From an uncultured Amylibacter sp. (lineage in GTDB: Bacteria > Pseudomonadota > Alphaproteobacteria > Rhodobacterales > Rhodobacteraceae): a stretch of 64,000 bases of DNA. The notes under the pieces were generated by a model. The model worked only from the letters and a program-made list of their open reading frames with translations, was not told the DNA's origin and ran no database searches. A program made the position numbers and the translations under genes. The stretch is taken from the NCBI GenBank assembly GCA_905182285.1, contig CAJJAY010000012.1:1-64000 (forward strand), written 5' to 3'. Positions 30,909-42,650 of this stretch are shown piece by piece (positions within the stretch are counted from its first letter, which is position 1; every line of letters begins with the position of its first letter).

Positions 30909-31334
30909 ATGACACAAGATGAAACAACCCCGTGGTCACCCCAAGATGCTCTGATAGCAATGATGGTTGCAATTTCTGTATCTGACCAAAATATTAAGAC
31001 ATTAGAACTACTTTCAATTGAAAGAACAGTTAATCATTTACCTATTTTTGCAAATTATAATGTTGATCATTTAAAAAGTGTTTGTAATGCCGTTTTTGAC
31101 TTACTTTCAGAAGAAGAAGGCCTAGATGCTCTCTTTGGTCTGGTCACTGCGGCATTACCAGAAAAACTTTACGAAACTGCGTATGCTTTATGCTGTGATT
31201 TAGCAGCAACAGATGGTCGCTTAAGAGAAGAAGAATTACGCTTTTTGCAAGAAACACGTTATGTATTAAATATTTCACGATTAAATACTGCAGCTATTGA
31301 ACGTGGAGCAAGAGCCAGACACATGGTTCTCTAA
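30909..31334 (+). CDS. TerB-like tellurite resistance domain protein
   Basis: SPQDALIAMMVAISVSDQNIKTLELLSIERTV...LAATDGRLREEELRFL. Confidence 0.85.
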   Translation: MTQDETTPWSPQDALIAMMVAISVSDQNIKTLELLSIERTVNHLPIFANYNVDHLKSVCNAVFDLLSEEEGLDALFGLVTAALPEKLYETAYALCCDLAATDGRLREEELRFLQETRYVLNISRLNTAAIERGARARHMVL

Positions 31335-31937
31335 TCATTTAGACCAGTTGCCCTCCCTTCTAATCCGTGAAGAAGACTCTTCATCCATCGGCCCAGTTAA
31401 AAGGCTCCAAGATGGAGCTTCTTTAAAAGGTAGTGCAGTTGAAAATTGTGCTGGAAGGCGACTTTCTCTAAACATTCTTGCTGCAGGGGAACAATTGGCA
31501 GCAAGTTGTTGGTTTGGTCTGGCCATAACACCGACTGGAAGCATGTGCATAATATCTTGCCATCTATCCCAATGGTGAAATGTTGCTAGATTATCTGCAC
31601 CCATCAACCAAACGAACCTAACGCCTAAATACTTTGCCTTTAGCATCGTTAGAGTTTGAGCCGTGTATCGAGTTTTAAAAGTTCTCTCTAAATCAGTAAC
31701 AATTATATTTGGATGATTGACCAATTCCATACAAGCAGACATTCGTCTATCCAAATCTGCCGGCATATCATTCTTTAATGGATTGCCAGGGCTGACCAAC
31801 CACCAAATACGATCTAGGTTAAATTCTTTCATAGCCCATTTACTAATATGCAAATGTCCAGAATGAGGTGGGTCAAATGACCCCCCAAGAAGGCCTACTC
31901 GCAAACCATGTGTTGCTAGTGGCATACCATTTTTCAT
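31335..31937 (-). CDS. nadD: Nicotinate-nucleotide adenylyltransferase
   Basis: VGLLGGSFDPPHSGHLHISKWAMKEF, WWLVSPGNPLK, WLMGADNLATFHHWDRW. Confidence 0.94.
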   Translation of the reverse strand: MKNGMPLATHGLRVGLLGGSFDPPHSGHLHISKWAMKEFNLDRIWWLVSPGNPLKNDMPADLDRRMSACMELVNHPNIIVTDLERTFKTRYTAQTLTMLKAKYLGVRFVWLMGADNLATFHHWDRWQDIMHMLPVGVMARPNQQLAANCSPAARMFRESRLPAQFSTALPFKEAPSWSLLTGPMDEESSSRIRREGNWSK

Positions 31938-32716
31938 TTTTCCAACCTTTTTTGAGCTTGATGCTCATCTTCAATTAAACCTATTTTCCAATAGCCACTT
32001 ATATAAATATCATCTTTAGGAATTTGGGTTTCGTCTTTAAAAAAAGTGCGTAAAGATTTAATAACCCCACTTTCACCAGCTATGCATGTTTGTATAATTC
32101 CATCTGGAAAACTTTTTGCCCTTATGATTGTTTCTTGTGCTCGTGAAGGAATATGTGGATCAGATTGGATTAACCAATTTATATCAATACCTTTTGGAGC
32201 ATATATATTTTGTATATCTTCTTTACTTTGAACTTCTATTATGGCCATTCCAACAGCATTTTTGGGTAATTTTTCTAATGTTGCTGCCACAACAGGTAAA
32301 GCAGACATGTCTGCGGCCAATAGATACCAGTCTGCATAATAATCTTTTATTTTTACTTCACTTGGGCCCCTAAAACCTAAGAAGTCGCCAGGCTTTGCGT
32401 TTAAAGCAAAATTTGATGCAGGCCCTTCGTCACCATGTACAACAAAATCAATATCAAGTTCCAAAAGATCCTTACGAAAATTTCTCACAGTATAAGTTCG
32501 AACAGTCGGCCTTGGGCCACTTAATATTTGTTCTATCAAATCATCGGGGCTTTGATTCTTATTTGGAATAAAAATCTTGCAATTTGCCCCTTCACAACCT
32601 TCTGACCTACTTTTTAATTCAGGTGAGGTTAATACAATGCGTATCATATGTGGAGATAAAAAAAATGCATCTTTCACAGACAAAATACATGGCATTGGTT
32701 TGGGCTTTATTGACAT
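31934..32716 (-). CDS. Siderophore-interacting protein family (FAD/NAD(P)-binding ferric reductase-like)
   Basis: GPRPTVRTYTVRNFRKDLLELDIDFVVHGDEGPASNFALNAKPGDFLGFRGPS; YISGYWKIG. Confidence 0.9.
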   Translation of the reverse strand: MSIKPKPMPCILSVKDAFFLSPHMIRIVLTSPELKSRSEGCEGANCKIFIPNKNQSPDDLIEQILSGPRPTVRTYTVRNFRKDLLELDIDFVVHGDEGPASNFALNAKPGDFLGFRGPSEVKIKDYYADWYLLAADMSALPVVAATLEKLPKNAVGMAIIEVQSKEDIQNIYAPKGIDINWLIQSDPHIPSRAQETIIRAKSFPDGIIQTCIAGESGVIKSLRTFFKDETQIPKDDIYISGYWKIGLIEDEHQAQKRLEK

Positions 32717-32898
32717 ACTATTATCCTTGAGTATTTCCAATTTAGAAACAAGCTAGCTGCATTTTGTTATATTAATAAAACAAACAAGCCAATATACATA
32801 TAAAACTAAAAGGTTATTTAAAATTTAAAGTCACCGATTGCACCCTTCGTCATGCTCAGATAAAACGCAACAAATCATTAATTTCTTGGAGTCAAAAA

Positions 32899-34554
32899 AT
32901 GGCCGCATACCAATACGTATATCATATGGATGGAGTATCCAAAACATACCCTGGTGGGAAAAAATGCTTTGAAAATGTCCGGCTTTCATTTCTTCCTGGA
33001 GTGAAAATTGGTGTGGTTGGAGTTAACGGTACCGGTAAATCAACTCTTATGCGCATCATGGCGGGTATTGATAAGGATTTTACTGGCGAAGCTTGGCATG
33101 CTGAAGGTGCTACTGTTGGTTATCTAGAACAAGAACCTATTCTAGATCCTACATTATCAGTTCGAGATAATGTTATGTTGGCCGTTGCTGAGAAAAAAGC
33201 CATTCTGGATAAATATAATGATTTAGCAATGAATTATTCTGAAGAAACAGCAGATGAGATGGCATCATTACAAGATCAAATTGATGCTGAAGATTTGTGG
33301 AACTTAGATGCATCGATAGATATTGCAATGGAAGCGCTACGCTGCCCAGCTGATGATGCTGATGTAACAACATTATCAGGTGGTGAGGCTCGACGCGTAG
33401 CTCTGTGTAAACTGCTTTTACAAAAACCAGACATGTTACTTCTTGACGAACCAACAAACCATTTAGATGCAGAAACTATTGCTTGGCTACAAAACCATTT
33501 AAAAGACTATAAAGGTACTATACTAATTGTTACACACGATAGATATTTCTTAGACGATATAACAACCTGGATCCTTGAATTAGATCGTGGACGCGGAATT
33601 CCTTACGAAGGCAATTATTCAGCTTGGGTAGAGCAAAAAGCTAAAAGACTAGCCCACGAAGCTAAAGATGATAAAACTCGTCAGAAAACTCTAGAACGAG
33701 AGTTAAAATGGATGCGCCAAGGTGCAAAAGCACGCCAAGCAAAATCAAAAGCCCGTATATCTGCTTATAATGAAATGGCAGATCAGTCAGAGCGCGAAAA
33801 AGTAGGCTCAGCTCAAATAGTTATACCGAATGGCCCAAGGCTAGGCTCTAAAGTAATTGAAGTTAATAATATTTCAAAAGCATTTGGTGACAATCTCCTT
33901 ATAGACGACCTATCTTTCAGCTTACCACCAGGTGGAATTGTTGGTGTAATTGGCCCAAATGGTGCAGGTAAATCAACATTATTTCGAATGTTGACTGGAC
34001 AAGAAACTCCAGACAATGGTGCCGTGGAATTTGGCGATACAGTTCAGCTATCATATGTAGATCAATCTCGCGCCGACTTAGATGGTAAAAAAACTGTTTG
34101 GGAAGAAATATCAGGTGGCCAAGAGATTATTGAGTTAGGCGATGCTGAAATGAATAGTCGTGCTTACTGTGGCGCTTTTAATTTTAAAGGTGGTGACCAA
34201 CAAAAACCTCTAAATCTATTATCAGGTGGTGAGCGTAATCGAGTTCATATGGCAAAATTATTACGAGAAGGTGGAAATGTTTTACTTCTCGATGAACCAA
34301 CAAATGATTTAGATGTAGAAACACTACGCGCCTTGGAAGATGCCATTGAAGATTTTGCAGGTTGCGCAGTAATTATCTCTCACGACAGATTCTTTTTAGA
34401 TCGATTGTGTACACACATGTTAGCATTTGAGGGCGATAGTCACGTAGAATGGTTTGAGGGTAACTTTGAAGAGTATGAGGAAGATAAAAAACGCCGCCTA
34501 GGTCCTAATGCTCTAGAACCAACACGCGTTAAATACAAAAAATTTACACGTTAA
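32899..34554 (+). CDS. ettA: Energy-dependent translational throttle protein EttA (ABC-F)
   Basis: Two ABC domains (GVNGTGKSTLMRIMAG, GPNGAGKSTLFRMLTG), LSGGEARRVALCKLLL, ABC-F linker; C-terminus NALEPTRVKYKKFTR. Confidence 0.96.
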   Translation: MAAYQYVYHMDGVSKTYPGGKKCFENVRLSFLPGVKIGVVGVNGTGKSTLMRIMAGIDKDFTGEAWHAEGATVGYLEQEPILDPTLSVRDNVMLAVAEKKAILDKYNDLAMNYSEETADEMASLQDQIDAEDLWNLDASIDIAMEALRCPADDADVTTLSGGEARRVALCKLLLQKPDMLLLDEPTNHLDAETIAWLQNHLKDYKGTILIVTHDRYFLDDITTWILELDRGRGIPYEGNYSAWVEQKAKRLAHEAKDDKTRQKTLERELKWMRQGAKARQAKSKARISAYNEMADQSEREKVGSAQIVIPNGPRLGSKVIEVNNISKAFGDNLLIDDLSFSLPPGGIVGVIGPNGAGKSTLFRMLTGQETPDNGAVEFGDTVQLSYVDQSRADLDGKKTVWEEISGGQEIIELGDAEMNSRAYCGAFNFKGGDQQKPLNLLSGGERNRVHMAKLLREGGNVLLLDEPTNDLDVETLRALEDAIEDFAGCAVIISHDRFFLDRLCTHMLAFEGDSHVEWFEGNFEEYEEDKKRRLGPNALEPTRVKYKKFTR

Positions 34555-34566
34555 TTTGAAAATTAA

Positions 34567-34602
34567 TTAAAGGCTCTGGGTGCAAAAACTCAAAGCCTTT
34601 AA
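34567..34602. terminator. Terminator between ettA and glycosyltransferase
   Basis: TTAAAGGCT-N18-AGCCTTTAA inverted repeat with flanking A/T tracts. Confidence 0.75.
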
Positions 34603-34617
34603 TTTATATATATCTAA

Positions 34618-35670
34618 TTAATCTTTTAAAAGGCTCAGATAGGCCTTATTGATACCATTGACTTCTTGTTCAATGGAATAATTTTCTAAAATATATTTCC
34701 TAGAAATTTCTGAAAAAATATCTAATTCATCATTTTTAGAAAGCCAGTGCAAGACTGCTTTAGCTGCATTAGCTACATCTTCTAACTCAACAACCGACCC
34801 ATATTTTCCGTGAGATGAAAACTCTTCAAAATATCCAGTTTTCGAACCAACAAATGGCGTTCCAGAAGCTAAAGCTTCTAATGGTGTCATTCCATATCCT
34901 TCATATCTCGGAAGCGCAATTAATAGCGAGATCGCTGATATAACTTTTGGCATATTTTCAGCACTAATTTCATCCGTAAATATTATTCGGTCAGATAAAT
35001 TTTCTTTTGCAATTTTTTTAATTAATTTTTCTTTAAATTTTTTATGTTTATTTTCAGTTTTACCAATAATAAGCGCAACCATACTTGGTTTCTGTGGCAT
35101 TATAGTTAACATCGTTTCAACAAATAGATCTGTACCTTTTTCTGGTCGAATTCTTCCAACACAAGCTACACCAAAATCTCCACCATACCCTAGTTGCCTC
35201 CATGCTTTGTCTCTATCCAAAATAGGAAAGAAATTCTCTGTAGATACCCCGTGTGGTACTACTGAATGTACATTATCAATAAATGAAGCCGCTTCTTTAG
35301 ATGTTGCAATCAAAAGATCCATTTTAGATATCAACCAACGTGGATAAAGCGAATGTCGCCTCTGTGCTGCTGAAGTAAATACTATTTTAATTCGTTTTTT
35401 TAATACATCTCGCACCCAAATTGCTATTCGCATTTCTTGATTCCGTCGAACATGCCAAATTGTAAAATCAGAGTCATTTTCAAATCTATTTGATATTTCT
35501 ATTGCTTCCTTTTTTGAAATTGGGTCAGGACAATCTGGCAGTGGCACACCAACCAAATGAATATCCAGTGAATTCTTTTGAACGGCCACTACGTTAGCAG
35601 TAGTTGATGAAACACCTGTAAAATTCTTATTAAAGTTTGTGACTAAAACTCTAGGTATTTGCATTTTCAC
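34618..35670 (-). CDS. Glycosyltransferase family 4-like protein
   Basis: GVACVGRIRPEKGTDLFVETML, ALPRYEGYGMTPLEALASGTPFVGSKTGYFEE. Confidence 0.9.
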   Translation of the reverse strand: MKMQIPRVLVTNFNKNFTGVSSTTANVVAVQKNSLDIHLVGVPLPDCPDPISKKEAIEISNRFENDSDFTIWHVRRNQEMRIAIWVRDVLKKRIKIVFTSAAQRRHSLYPRWLISKMDLLIATSKEAASFIDNVHSVVPHGVSTENFFPILDRDKAWRQLGYGGDFGVACVGRIRPEKGTDLFVETMLTIMPQKPSMVALIIGKTENKHKKFKEKLIKKIAKENLSDRIIFTDEISAENMPKVISAISLLIALPRYEGYGMTPLEALASGTPFVGSKTGYFEEFSSHGKYGSVVELEDVANAAKAVLHWLSKNDELDIFSEISRKYILENYSIEQEVNGINKAYLSLLKD

Positions 35671-35787
35671 ATTCCTTTATAGATGTTCATTAGTATAATA
35701 TGCATAAATTTAAATTGCACTAACCGAAAACACAGTTTCCATTGTAAAGCATGATCTAGTATACAAAAAAAAACGGGGTGAAGTTCA

Positions 35788-37044
35788 TTGCTTAAATACA
35801 ATTTATTTCTTTTTTGCGCTTGGTTATTTATAATTCCTGCAGCAATAGTGCGATTATATACAAAAAAGGATACGCTCCATACTCTTAAAAGTAGGTTTTC
35901 TATTTTTAAAAAGTTAGATGTACATAATGAAACTATCTGGTGCCATGCAGCAAGTGTAGGTGAGTTTAATACATTAGAAACACTTATACCTGATTTGAAA
36001 AAACACTTTAAAAACCATGAAATACTTTTAACAGTTTCAAATATTATTGCCTATGAACAGGCAAAAATTTGGGCTGATGAAAACACATATATCAAAATAG
36101 CACCACTCGACTTTCCAGTGGTTTTGAAAAGATTCATTAATTATTGGAACCCAGTTGTTTTGCTAACAATGGAGAATGAAATATTTCCAAACAGAGTCTC
36201 ATTGTTAAAAAAAACAAAATGTAAAATTATATGGGTAAATGCAAGAATTTCAAAAAAAAGTGCAACTTTTTGGGAAAGAAATTCAAAATTAAAAGATCAT
36301 ACAATAGAAAATATTGATTATATTTTTGCTCAAGACAAGTCTGCATATCAAAGATTTAAAAGGCTTGGCTTTAATGAAGCTAAACTAACTCAAACTGATA
36401 ATTTGAAGAAATTCAGAAGCCCATCAATAGTTAATATAGATCATATAAAAGAAATAAATCATTTTTTTCCATATCAAGACACAATTTGTATTGCTTCATC
36501 ACACCCAGGGGAAGAGGCCTTAATTTTAGAAGCTTATGAAATAGCACTAAGAAATAATTCAAATTTAAAAATGATATTGGTGCCTAGGCATCCTAAAAGG
36601 ATGAAAGAAATCACATCACAAATTGATAATTTCAAATTTAAATATTTAATTAGATCACAAAATCAAACATTGGAAAAAGACACTCAAATATATCTTGCCG
36701 ATACAATTGGTGAACTTCCATTATGGTATTCATCCTGCTCTATCACATTTATAGCAGGATCACTTTTACCTATCGGTGGGCATACACCTTATGAGCCAAC
36801 GCTTTATTCATCAGCAATTATTCACGGCCAATATTTTTCAAATTTTGAAGAGATATATGATGAGTTAGATAAAAATAAAGGTGCCATAAAAGTAACCAAT
36901 CCTAAAGAATTAGCGGCAGCCTGGGAAAAATTAAAGATTGTGAAATTTAGAGAGCAGACTTTGTCAAAAGCTAAAAGTATATTGCTCAAGGGTGATGAAA
37001 AAGAAAAGTTGGTAAATTCAATTTTGGAAAAAATATCAAATTAA
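35788..37044 (+). CDS. waaA: 3-deoxy-D-manno-octulosonic acid transferase
   Basis: IWCHAASVGEFNTLETLIPDLKKHF, ETDN-like TQTDNLK, IASSHPGEEALILEAY, PRHPKR; TTG start. Confidence 0.88.
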   Translation: MLKYNLFLFCAWLFIIPAAIVRLYTKKDTLHTLKSRFSIFKKLDVHNETIWCHAASVGEFNTLETLIPDLKKHFKNHEILLTVSNIIAYEQAKIWADENTYIKIAPLDFPVVLKRFINYWNPVVLLTMENEIFPNRVSLLKKTKCKIIWVNARISKKSATFWERNSKLKDHTIENIDYIFAQDKSAYQRFKRLGFNEAKLTQTDNLKKFRSPSIVNIDHIKEINHFFPYQDTICIASSHPGEEALILEAYEIALRNNSNLKMILVPRHPKRMKEITSQIDNFKFKYLIRSQNQTLEKDTQIYLADTIGELPLWYSSCSITFIAGSLLPIGGHTPYEPTLYSSAIIHGQYFSNFEEIYDELDKNKGAIKVTNPKELAAAWEKLKIVKFREQTLSKAKSILLKGDEKEKLVNSILEKISN

Positions 37045-37058
37045 AATTCTATTTAACT

Positions 37059-37934
37059 TTATTCTTTATTCCATCTATTATGTAACCAATACCATTGCTC
37101 AGGGTTTTTTTTAATACGTACACCAATACGGTCATTTATTTCATTAGTCATTCTTATAGCATCAGTATGCATAATTGGTTTTTCATATTCTAATTTGATA
37201 TCTTGCCCATTTAATTGACGGGTTGCAAATACTGGTACCAAAAGTAGATCATACCTTAAAGCCATCTCAGCAGGAGCAGTAGTTGTCCTAGCAGGCTGGC
37301 CTAAAAATTTTACAGACTGACCTGAATGACTATCTTGATCTACCAAAAGTGCAAAAAATCCCCCTTTTTTTAAATGTCGAACCATCGCTATATTACCAGC
37401 CCCACCCCGAGCAATAATAGGAAGACCTCCATACTTTATTGAACGAAGGAATAACCGTTCATACCAAGGATTATTATTCTTACGATACACAGCACCTGTT
37501 TCCATATCATTTTCTGCTAAATGATGACGAATTGCTTCCCATTGCCCAAAATGGGCAGAAACAATGATTGCACCTTGCCCACTTTTCTTGGCTTCTCTTA
37601 ATGCATCAAAACCTTCTCCACCCGCTGAAATTAATTTTTTTCGTTTTTTGTAATCATCATTCATAAGAATTTCAGATAAAGTAAGTGCAGTATTTCGCCC
37701 AACCGCTTTAGTAATTAAATTCATTTCTTTTTGTGATAAATTTGGGAATACAGTATTAAGTCCTCTGCGAACTCGATTTCTTGCCTGGGGAAAATAACTA
37801 ACAATTATTTCACCAACAAAACCAAATATTTTACCTCGCAAATAAAATGGAAGGATACGGCCAAAAGTTATAGCCAACCAAATTGGTGCAAATTCAATAA
37901 CGCGATATAAACTTGATTTTGTATTTTCGGGCAT
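37059..37934 (-). CDS. Lauroyl/lysophospholipid acyltransferase (LpxL/HtrB family)
   Basis: GAIIVSAHFGQWEAIRHHLAE, FFALLVDQDSHSGQSVKFLGQPARTTTAPAEMALRYD, YWLHNRWN. Confidence 0.9.
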   Translation of the reverse strand: MPENTKSSLYRVIEFAPIWLAITFGRILPFYLRGKIFGFVGEIIVSYFPQARNRVRRGLNTVFPNLSQKEMNLITKAVGRNTALTLSEILMNDDYKKRKKLISAGGEGFDALREAKKSGQGAIIVSAHFGQWEAIRHHLAENDMETGAVYRKNNNPWYERLFLRSIKYGGLPIIARGGAGNIAMVRHLKKGGFFALLVDQDSHSGQSVKFLGQPARTTTAPAEMALRYDLLLVPVFATRQLNGQDIKLEYEKPIMHTDAIRMTNEINDRIGVRIKKNPEQWYWLHNRWNKE

Positions 37935-37970
37935 TTTAAAGCTTTAATTTTCCTTTATTTTTATAAATCA

Positions 37971-38663
37971 TTAAATAGATTTAATAATTTCTGCTGCATG
38001 CGATAAGCTTTTTGCTTCAAAGTAACATTCATGGTTAATCATAGGCTCAGCTACTTCTAGTTCCCAAGTTATAGGATATGGAACATGAATTCCCCAAGCA
38101 CCTGCTTGAACCGCTGGAACCGCGTCAGATTTAATAGAATTTCCAACCATCACACTTTCATTCATATTGCCAAATCTACTAAAAATATTTTTGTATGTAT
38201 TGGTACGTTTTTCACTTACAATTTCAATATGTTTAAACCATTTTCGAACGTCAGATATAGCAACTTTACGTTCTTGATCTATTAAGTCACCTTTTGTAAT
38301 CAAAACCAATTCATAAGATTTACTTAGATCATCTAAAATATTTGTAACACCATCTATAAAATCAACAGGATGCGACATCATATTTTTGCCAATATCAATA
38401 ACCTCCCTCATTGCATTAGCACTCAGTTTTCCGTCACTTAAATCTAAAGCAACTTGCATCATTGCAATCGTAAATGATTTTATACCATACCCCAATGATT
38501 TTACATTTTGGCGCTGCATTTCCAATACTGCTTTTGAAACTGTTTCTTTATCGGCATATTCACGCAACAAATCTTTTAAAGTGTCCTGAGCTTCACCAAA
38601 AAACCTTTCATTATGCCAAAGCGTATCATCGGCATCAAAGCCAATTGTTTTTATATAGCTCAT
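37971..38663 (-). CDS. HAD family hydrolase
   Basis: IGFDADDTLWHNERFF, LVLITKGDLIDQERK, VMVGNSIKSDAVPAVQAGAWGIHVPY. Confidence 0.92.
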   Translation of the reverse strand: MSYIKTIGFDADDTLWHNERFFGEAQDTLKDLLREYADKETVSKAVLEMQRQNVKSLGYGIKSFTIAMMQVALDLSDGKLSANAMREVIDIGKNMMSHPVDFIDGVTNILDDLSKSYELVLITKGDLIDQERKVAISDVRKWFKHIEIVSEKRTNTYKNIFSRFGNMNESVMVGNSIKSDAVPAVQAGAWGIHVPYPITWELEVAEPMINHECYFEAKSLSHAAEIIKSI

Positions 38664-40654
38664 AAACCACTAATCCTTGGGCGACCTGATGCAATAGCTA
38701 AGATAGATCCCTCAATGAACACCTCTCGCCCATCAATCGTTGCAGACTGCTCATCATCTTCAAATTGAATTTGGATATTCTCAGCACCAGCATTTTTTGC
38801 CGCTAATTCTACTTTATCAATTAAAATTTTTCTAAGTACATCATAAGCATCATTTTTTTTTATATAATCAACTGGGCCATTATCAGAAAAAACACGCCAA
38901 ATACCTTCTCCACCACTAACTATTTTTCCAGATTCTCGCATTGTTATTTGTCCAACCACTGCACCAATAGCATTAGCAACATCTCCATGTTTTGGAAGAA
39001 TAGTTTTTGTAGATAATCTTTTCCCAACAGCACCATAATATGTTTTAGCGGATGCACCTAATCCAATTATTGGTAAGTTAATAGACGCATCAAGTGAAAT
39101 AATATTTCTATGATGATTAAGGCCTGATTTTACTAAAATATGTCGTGCTAAATCTCTTGCTTTTCCATCTATATCTTCCTCACCGAAAGCTGTTTCTAAA
39201 ATCACTTCAGATGTTTGTTCAGTTAATTGATTTATAATTCTAAAGGCTAATTCTTTAGCATCTTTAGAGAGGATTTCACCTGATCCAGTTCTCATTCTTC
39301 CAAAGATTAATAATGATTTTTGAGCAGCCACTGAATCCCAATTATTTACAGTACCTAATACATGACTTGCATCAGATGGCGTTAATGCTGAATGCATGAT
39401 AATTCCACGCTCCAGCAATCTATTTATCGAGCCTAAGTCAATTCTTGTCTTTACGGCTTGGGACATCGGAACTGGCCCATTTTTAATTCTATTGAAAACA
39501 ATAATATCACGGTCACTTAATTCTGATGCATTATCAGTCATTGGAACTAAAAACTGTCCATCAAATTCATTAACTTTATTCGAATTTAAAGCACTATCTA
39601 ATGCATCATGTACGATTTTTTTATATTCAACCGCCAGCAATGAAACCGGCAAAACACGTCTTGGCCCAAGAAATAATTCACCTTTCAGGCCTTCTCTATT
39701 TAGGTGCACCTGACTATCCCCACCCAGACCGAATGTACGCATTGCTACAGCTTCAACCATAGTTCTCAATCCTCCCACCATTGCACCATCAGGGTCAATT
39801 TTAGGCTTACCTTCTTTTAGAATTGCAACATCAGTGGTCGTACCGCCAATATCAGAGATAAGGGCATCTTTTTCATTTGATAACCAACTTGCCCCTACTA
39901 TACTAGCTGCAGGGCCAGATAGTATAGTCTCAATAGGCTTTTTTCTTGCTTGCTCAGCACTTATTAATGCACCATCACCTCGCACAACCATCATTTGAGA
40001 AGATATACCAATACTTTTAAGATAGCTTTCTGTTGCGCCGATTAAATGATCTATCATACCAATTAGACGCGCATTCAATACCGCTGTCATCGCACGCTTT
40101 GGACCACCCAATTTTGCTGAGAGTTCGTATGAGCATGAAACAGGAATTCCTGTAAACTCACGAATTACATCACGAGCAGCTTTTTCATGTGAAGGGTTTC
40201 GTGTTGCAAATTGCCCAGCAATAGCAAATCCAGTTACATTATCAATCTTATCTAACTCAATACGTAATGTATTTAAATCAAGTTTAGCATTTTCATTTCC
40301 TGAATGATCATGTCCACCTGATATAATAATTACTGGGTCTCCCCTTAACGCATCAGCCAATCCTTGGCGCTCGATATCTTTTGCATTAAAACCAATATAA
40401 ACTAGGCAAACTTTTCCACCTTTTCCTTCAACCAAAGCATTCGTAGCCAAAGTGGTTGAAAGTGAAGTCATCACAATATCTTTTGCACTTACACCACTTT
40501 CTTTTAAAACAGAAGAAACAGCGTTTCCTACTCCGATTGCTAAATTAAATCTGGTTGTTAAAGATTTTGAGCTGGCGATTACTTCAACACCATTTTTTAT
40601 TAAAACAGCGTCTGTATAAGTTCCACCTGTATCAACACCTAACATGACTGCCAT
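38660..40654 (-). CDS. Hydantoinase/oxoprolinase family protein
   Basis: MLGVDTGGTYTDAVLI, GGDSQVHLNREG, DIGGTTTDVAILKEGKP. Confidence 0.93.
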   Translation of the reverse strand: MAVMLGVDTGGTYTDAVLIKNGVEVIASSKSLTTRFNLAIGVGNAVSSVLKESGVSAKDIVMTSLSTTLATNALVEGKGGKVCLVYIGFNAKDIERQGLADALRGDPVIIISGGHDHSGNENAKLDLNTLRIELDKIDNVTGFAIAGQFATRNPSHEKAARDVIREFTGIPVSCSYELSAKLGGPKRAMTAVLNARLIGMIDHLIGATESYLKSIGISSQMMVVRGDGALISAEQARKKPIETILSGPAASIVGASWLSNEKDALISDIGGTTTDVAILKEGKPKIDPDGAMVGGLRTMVEAVAMRTFGLGGDSQVHLNREGLKGELFLGPRRVLPVSLLAVEYKKIVHDALDSALNSNKVNEFDGQFLVPMTDNASELSDRDIIVFNRIKNGPVPMSQAVKTRIDLGSINRLLERGIIMHSALTPSDASHVLGTVNNWDSVAAQKSLLIFGRMRTGSGEILSKDAKELAFRIINQLTEQTSEVILETAFGEEDIDGKARDLARHILVKSGLNHHRNIISLDASINLPIIGLGASAKTYYGAVGKRLSTKTILPKHGDVANAIGAVVGQITMRESGKIVSGGEGIWRVFSDNGPVDYIKKNDAYDVLRKILIDKVELAAKNAGAENIQIQFEDDEQSATIDGREVFIEGSILAIASGRPRISGL

Positions 40655-40711
40655 GTTTCACCTCAAAACCTACATTAAGAAACAAAAAATAATTAAAAAG
40701 TTTATGTATTC

Positions 40712-41941
40712 CTAATCTTCGTTCATATCCCATCCAAGAGCTCTAGCAACTGTGAATATATCTTTATCACCTCGACCACACATATTCATAACCATTATAT
40801 GATCTTTTGGTAAATCACCTGCTATTTTTCTAACATGTGCTAAAGCATGGGCTGGCTCGAGAGCTGGGATAATTCCTTCTGTACGGCACGAAAATTGAAA
40901 TGCATCCAATGCTTCTTGATCAGTTACGGAAACATATTCTGCTCGTCCTGTTTCGTGCAACCAACTATGTTCTGGACCTATTCCTGGGTAATCTAAGCCT
41001 GCAGAGATAGAATGGCCCTCTAATATTTGACCGTCATCATCCTGAAGCAAATATGTTCGATTTCCATGTAAAACACCTGGCCTACCGCCTGTTAGAGAAG
41101 CACAGTGTTCCATTTTGTCATTAACACCCTTGCCACCAGCTTCAACTCCAATAATCCGAACATCTCGCTCATCTAAAAATGGGTGAAAGAGACCTATAGC
41201 ATTTGATCCACCACCAATACATGCAATAAGACTATCTGGTAGGCGACCTTCTGCTTCCATTATTTGTTCTTTAGTTTCTTTGCCTATAATTGATTGAAAA
41301 TCACGTACCATTGCAGGGTATGGATGAGGTCCTGCAACAGTACCAATACAGTAAAACGTTTCATCCACATAAGTTACCCAATCACGCAAAGCGTCATTCA
41401 TTGCATCTTTTAAAGTCCCACGTCCACTTGTAACTGGGATAACTTCTGCCCCTAATAGTTTCATCCTAAATACATTTGGAGCTTGGCGCTCAACATCATG
41501 TGCACCCATATAAATTATACATTTTAATCCAAATTTCGCACAAACAGTTGCAGTTGCCACACCATGTTGGCCAGCACCAGTTTCTGCTATTATACGTGTT
41601 TTCCCCATTCTTCGGGCTAAAAGAATTTGACCTAAAACATTATTAATCTTATGGGCCCCAGTGTGATTTAGTTCATCACGTTTATAATAAATTTTAGCCC
41701 CACCAAGCTCAGCAGTTACTCGATCTGCAAAGTAAAGAGGTGAAGGTCGACCAACGTAGTATTTCCACAAATAGTTCATTTCATCCCAAAAGGACTCGTC
41801 AGTTTTTGCTTTTTCATATTCAGCTTCAAGATCTAAAATAAGGGGCATAAGTGTCTCTGAAACAAATCGCCCACCAAATTCACCAAACCTACCTTTTTCG
41901 TCAGGTACGTTCATGAAAGAATTAAACATATCATTTGCCAT
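40712..41941 (-). CDS. trpB: Tryptophan synthase beta subunit
   Basis: [67 protein letters not shown]. Confidence 0.97.
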   Translation of the reverse strand: MANDMFNSFMNVPDEKGRFGEFGGRFVSETLMPLILDLEAEYEKAKTDESFWDEMNYLWKYYVGRPSPLYFADRVTAELGGAKIYYKRDELNHTGAHKINNVLGQILLARRMGKTRIIAETGAGQHGVATATVCAKFGLKCIIYMGAHDVERQAPNVFRMKLLGAEVIPVTSGRGTLKDAMNDALRDWVTYVDETFYCIGTVAGPHPYPAMVRDFQSIIGKETKEQIMEAEGRLPDSLIACIGGGSNAIGLFHPFLDERDVRIIGVEAGGKGVNDKMEHCASLTGGRPGVLHGNRTYLLQDDDGQILEGHSISAGLDYPGIGPEHSWLHETGRAEYVSVTDQEALDAFQFSCRTEGIIPALEPAHALAHVRKIAGDLPKDHIMVMNMCGRGDKDIFTVARALGWDMNED

Positions 41942-42579
41942 TATGGATCTCCATTAGCCGCTTGAATAAAATCTGAAATAAGTTTTATATCTTTAACCCC
42001 AGTTGATGTCTCAACACCAGAGGAAACATCAAATTGCCTTGCACCAGTCAGTTTAGCAGCTTGCAACAAATTACTGGAATTCAAACCACCCGCAAGCATC
42101 CATGGAGTTGACCAACGTCTACCAGCTAACAATTTCCAATCAAAGGACAGACCATTTCCTCCTGGCAAAACTGCGTTTTTAGGAGGCTTAGCATCAACCA
42201 ATATTTGATCAGCTATTCTACTATGTTCATACAAATTAACTAAATCTGATTCATCAGAAATTCCAACTGCTTTCATCACTGGCAGGCCAAATTTATCTTT
42301 AACTTCTGACACCCTTTCAGCACTTTCATGGCCATGAAGCTGTATCATATCAACTGGGACTTTATCTAGAAGGTCATCCAAGTCTTTATCAGAAGGATCA
42401 ACAACCAATGCAGTTTTACATATGCCATCTGGAACAATATTTGCCATTTTAATTGCTTGTTCAATTGTTAAGTGACGAGGTGATTTTTCAAAAAAAACAA
42501 ACCCAACATATGTTGCACCTGAATTAATTGCAGCACTCAATGTGTTGAGCGTTGTTAATCCACAAATTTTCACTCGCAT
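41941..42579 (-). CDS. trpF: Phosphoribosylanthranilate isomerase
   Basis: [56 protein letters not shown]. Confidence 0.95.
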   Translation of the reverse strand: MRVKICGLTTLNTLSAAINSGATYVGFVFFEKSPRHLTIEQAIKMANIVPDGICKTALVVDPSDKDLDDLLDKVPVDMIQLHGHESAERVSEVKDKFGLPVMKAVGISDESDLVNLYEHSRIADQILVDAKPPKNAVLPGGNGLSFDWKLLAGRRWSTPWMLAGGLNSSNLLQAAKLTGARQFDVSSGVETSTGVKDIKLISDFIQAANGDP

Positions 42580-42650
42580 GGTTTTATCTTTTCATATCTC
42601 GGGTTAGTTTCATAAAACTTTATTATAGTTTAAATAGCTAAATTTAGTCT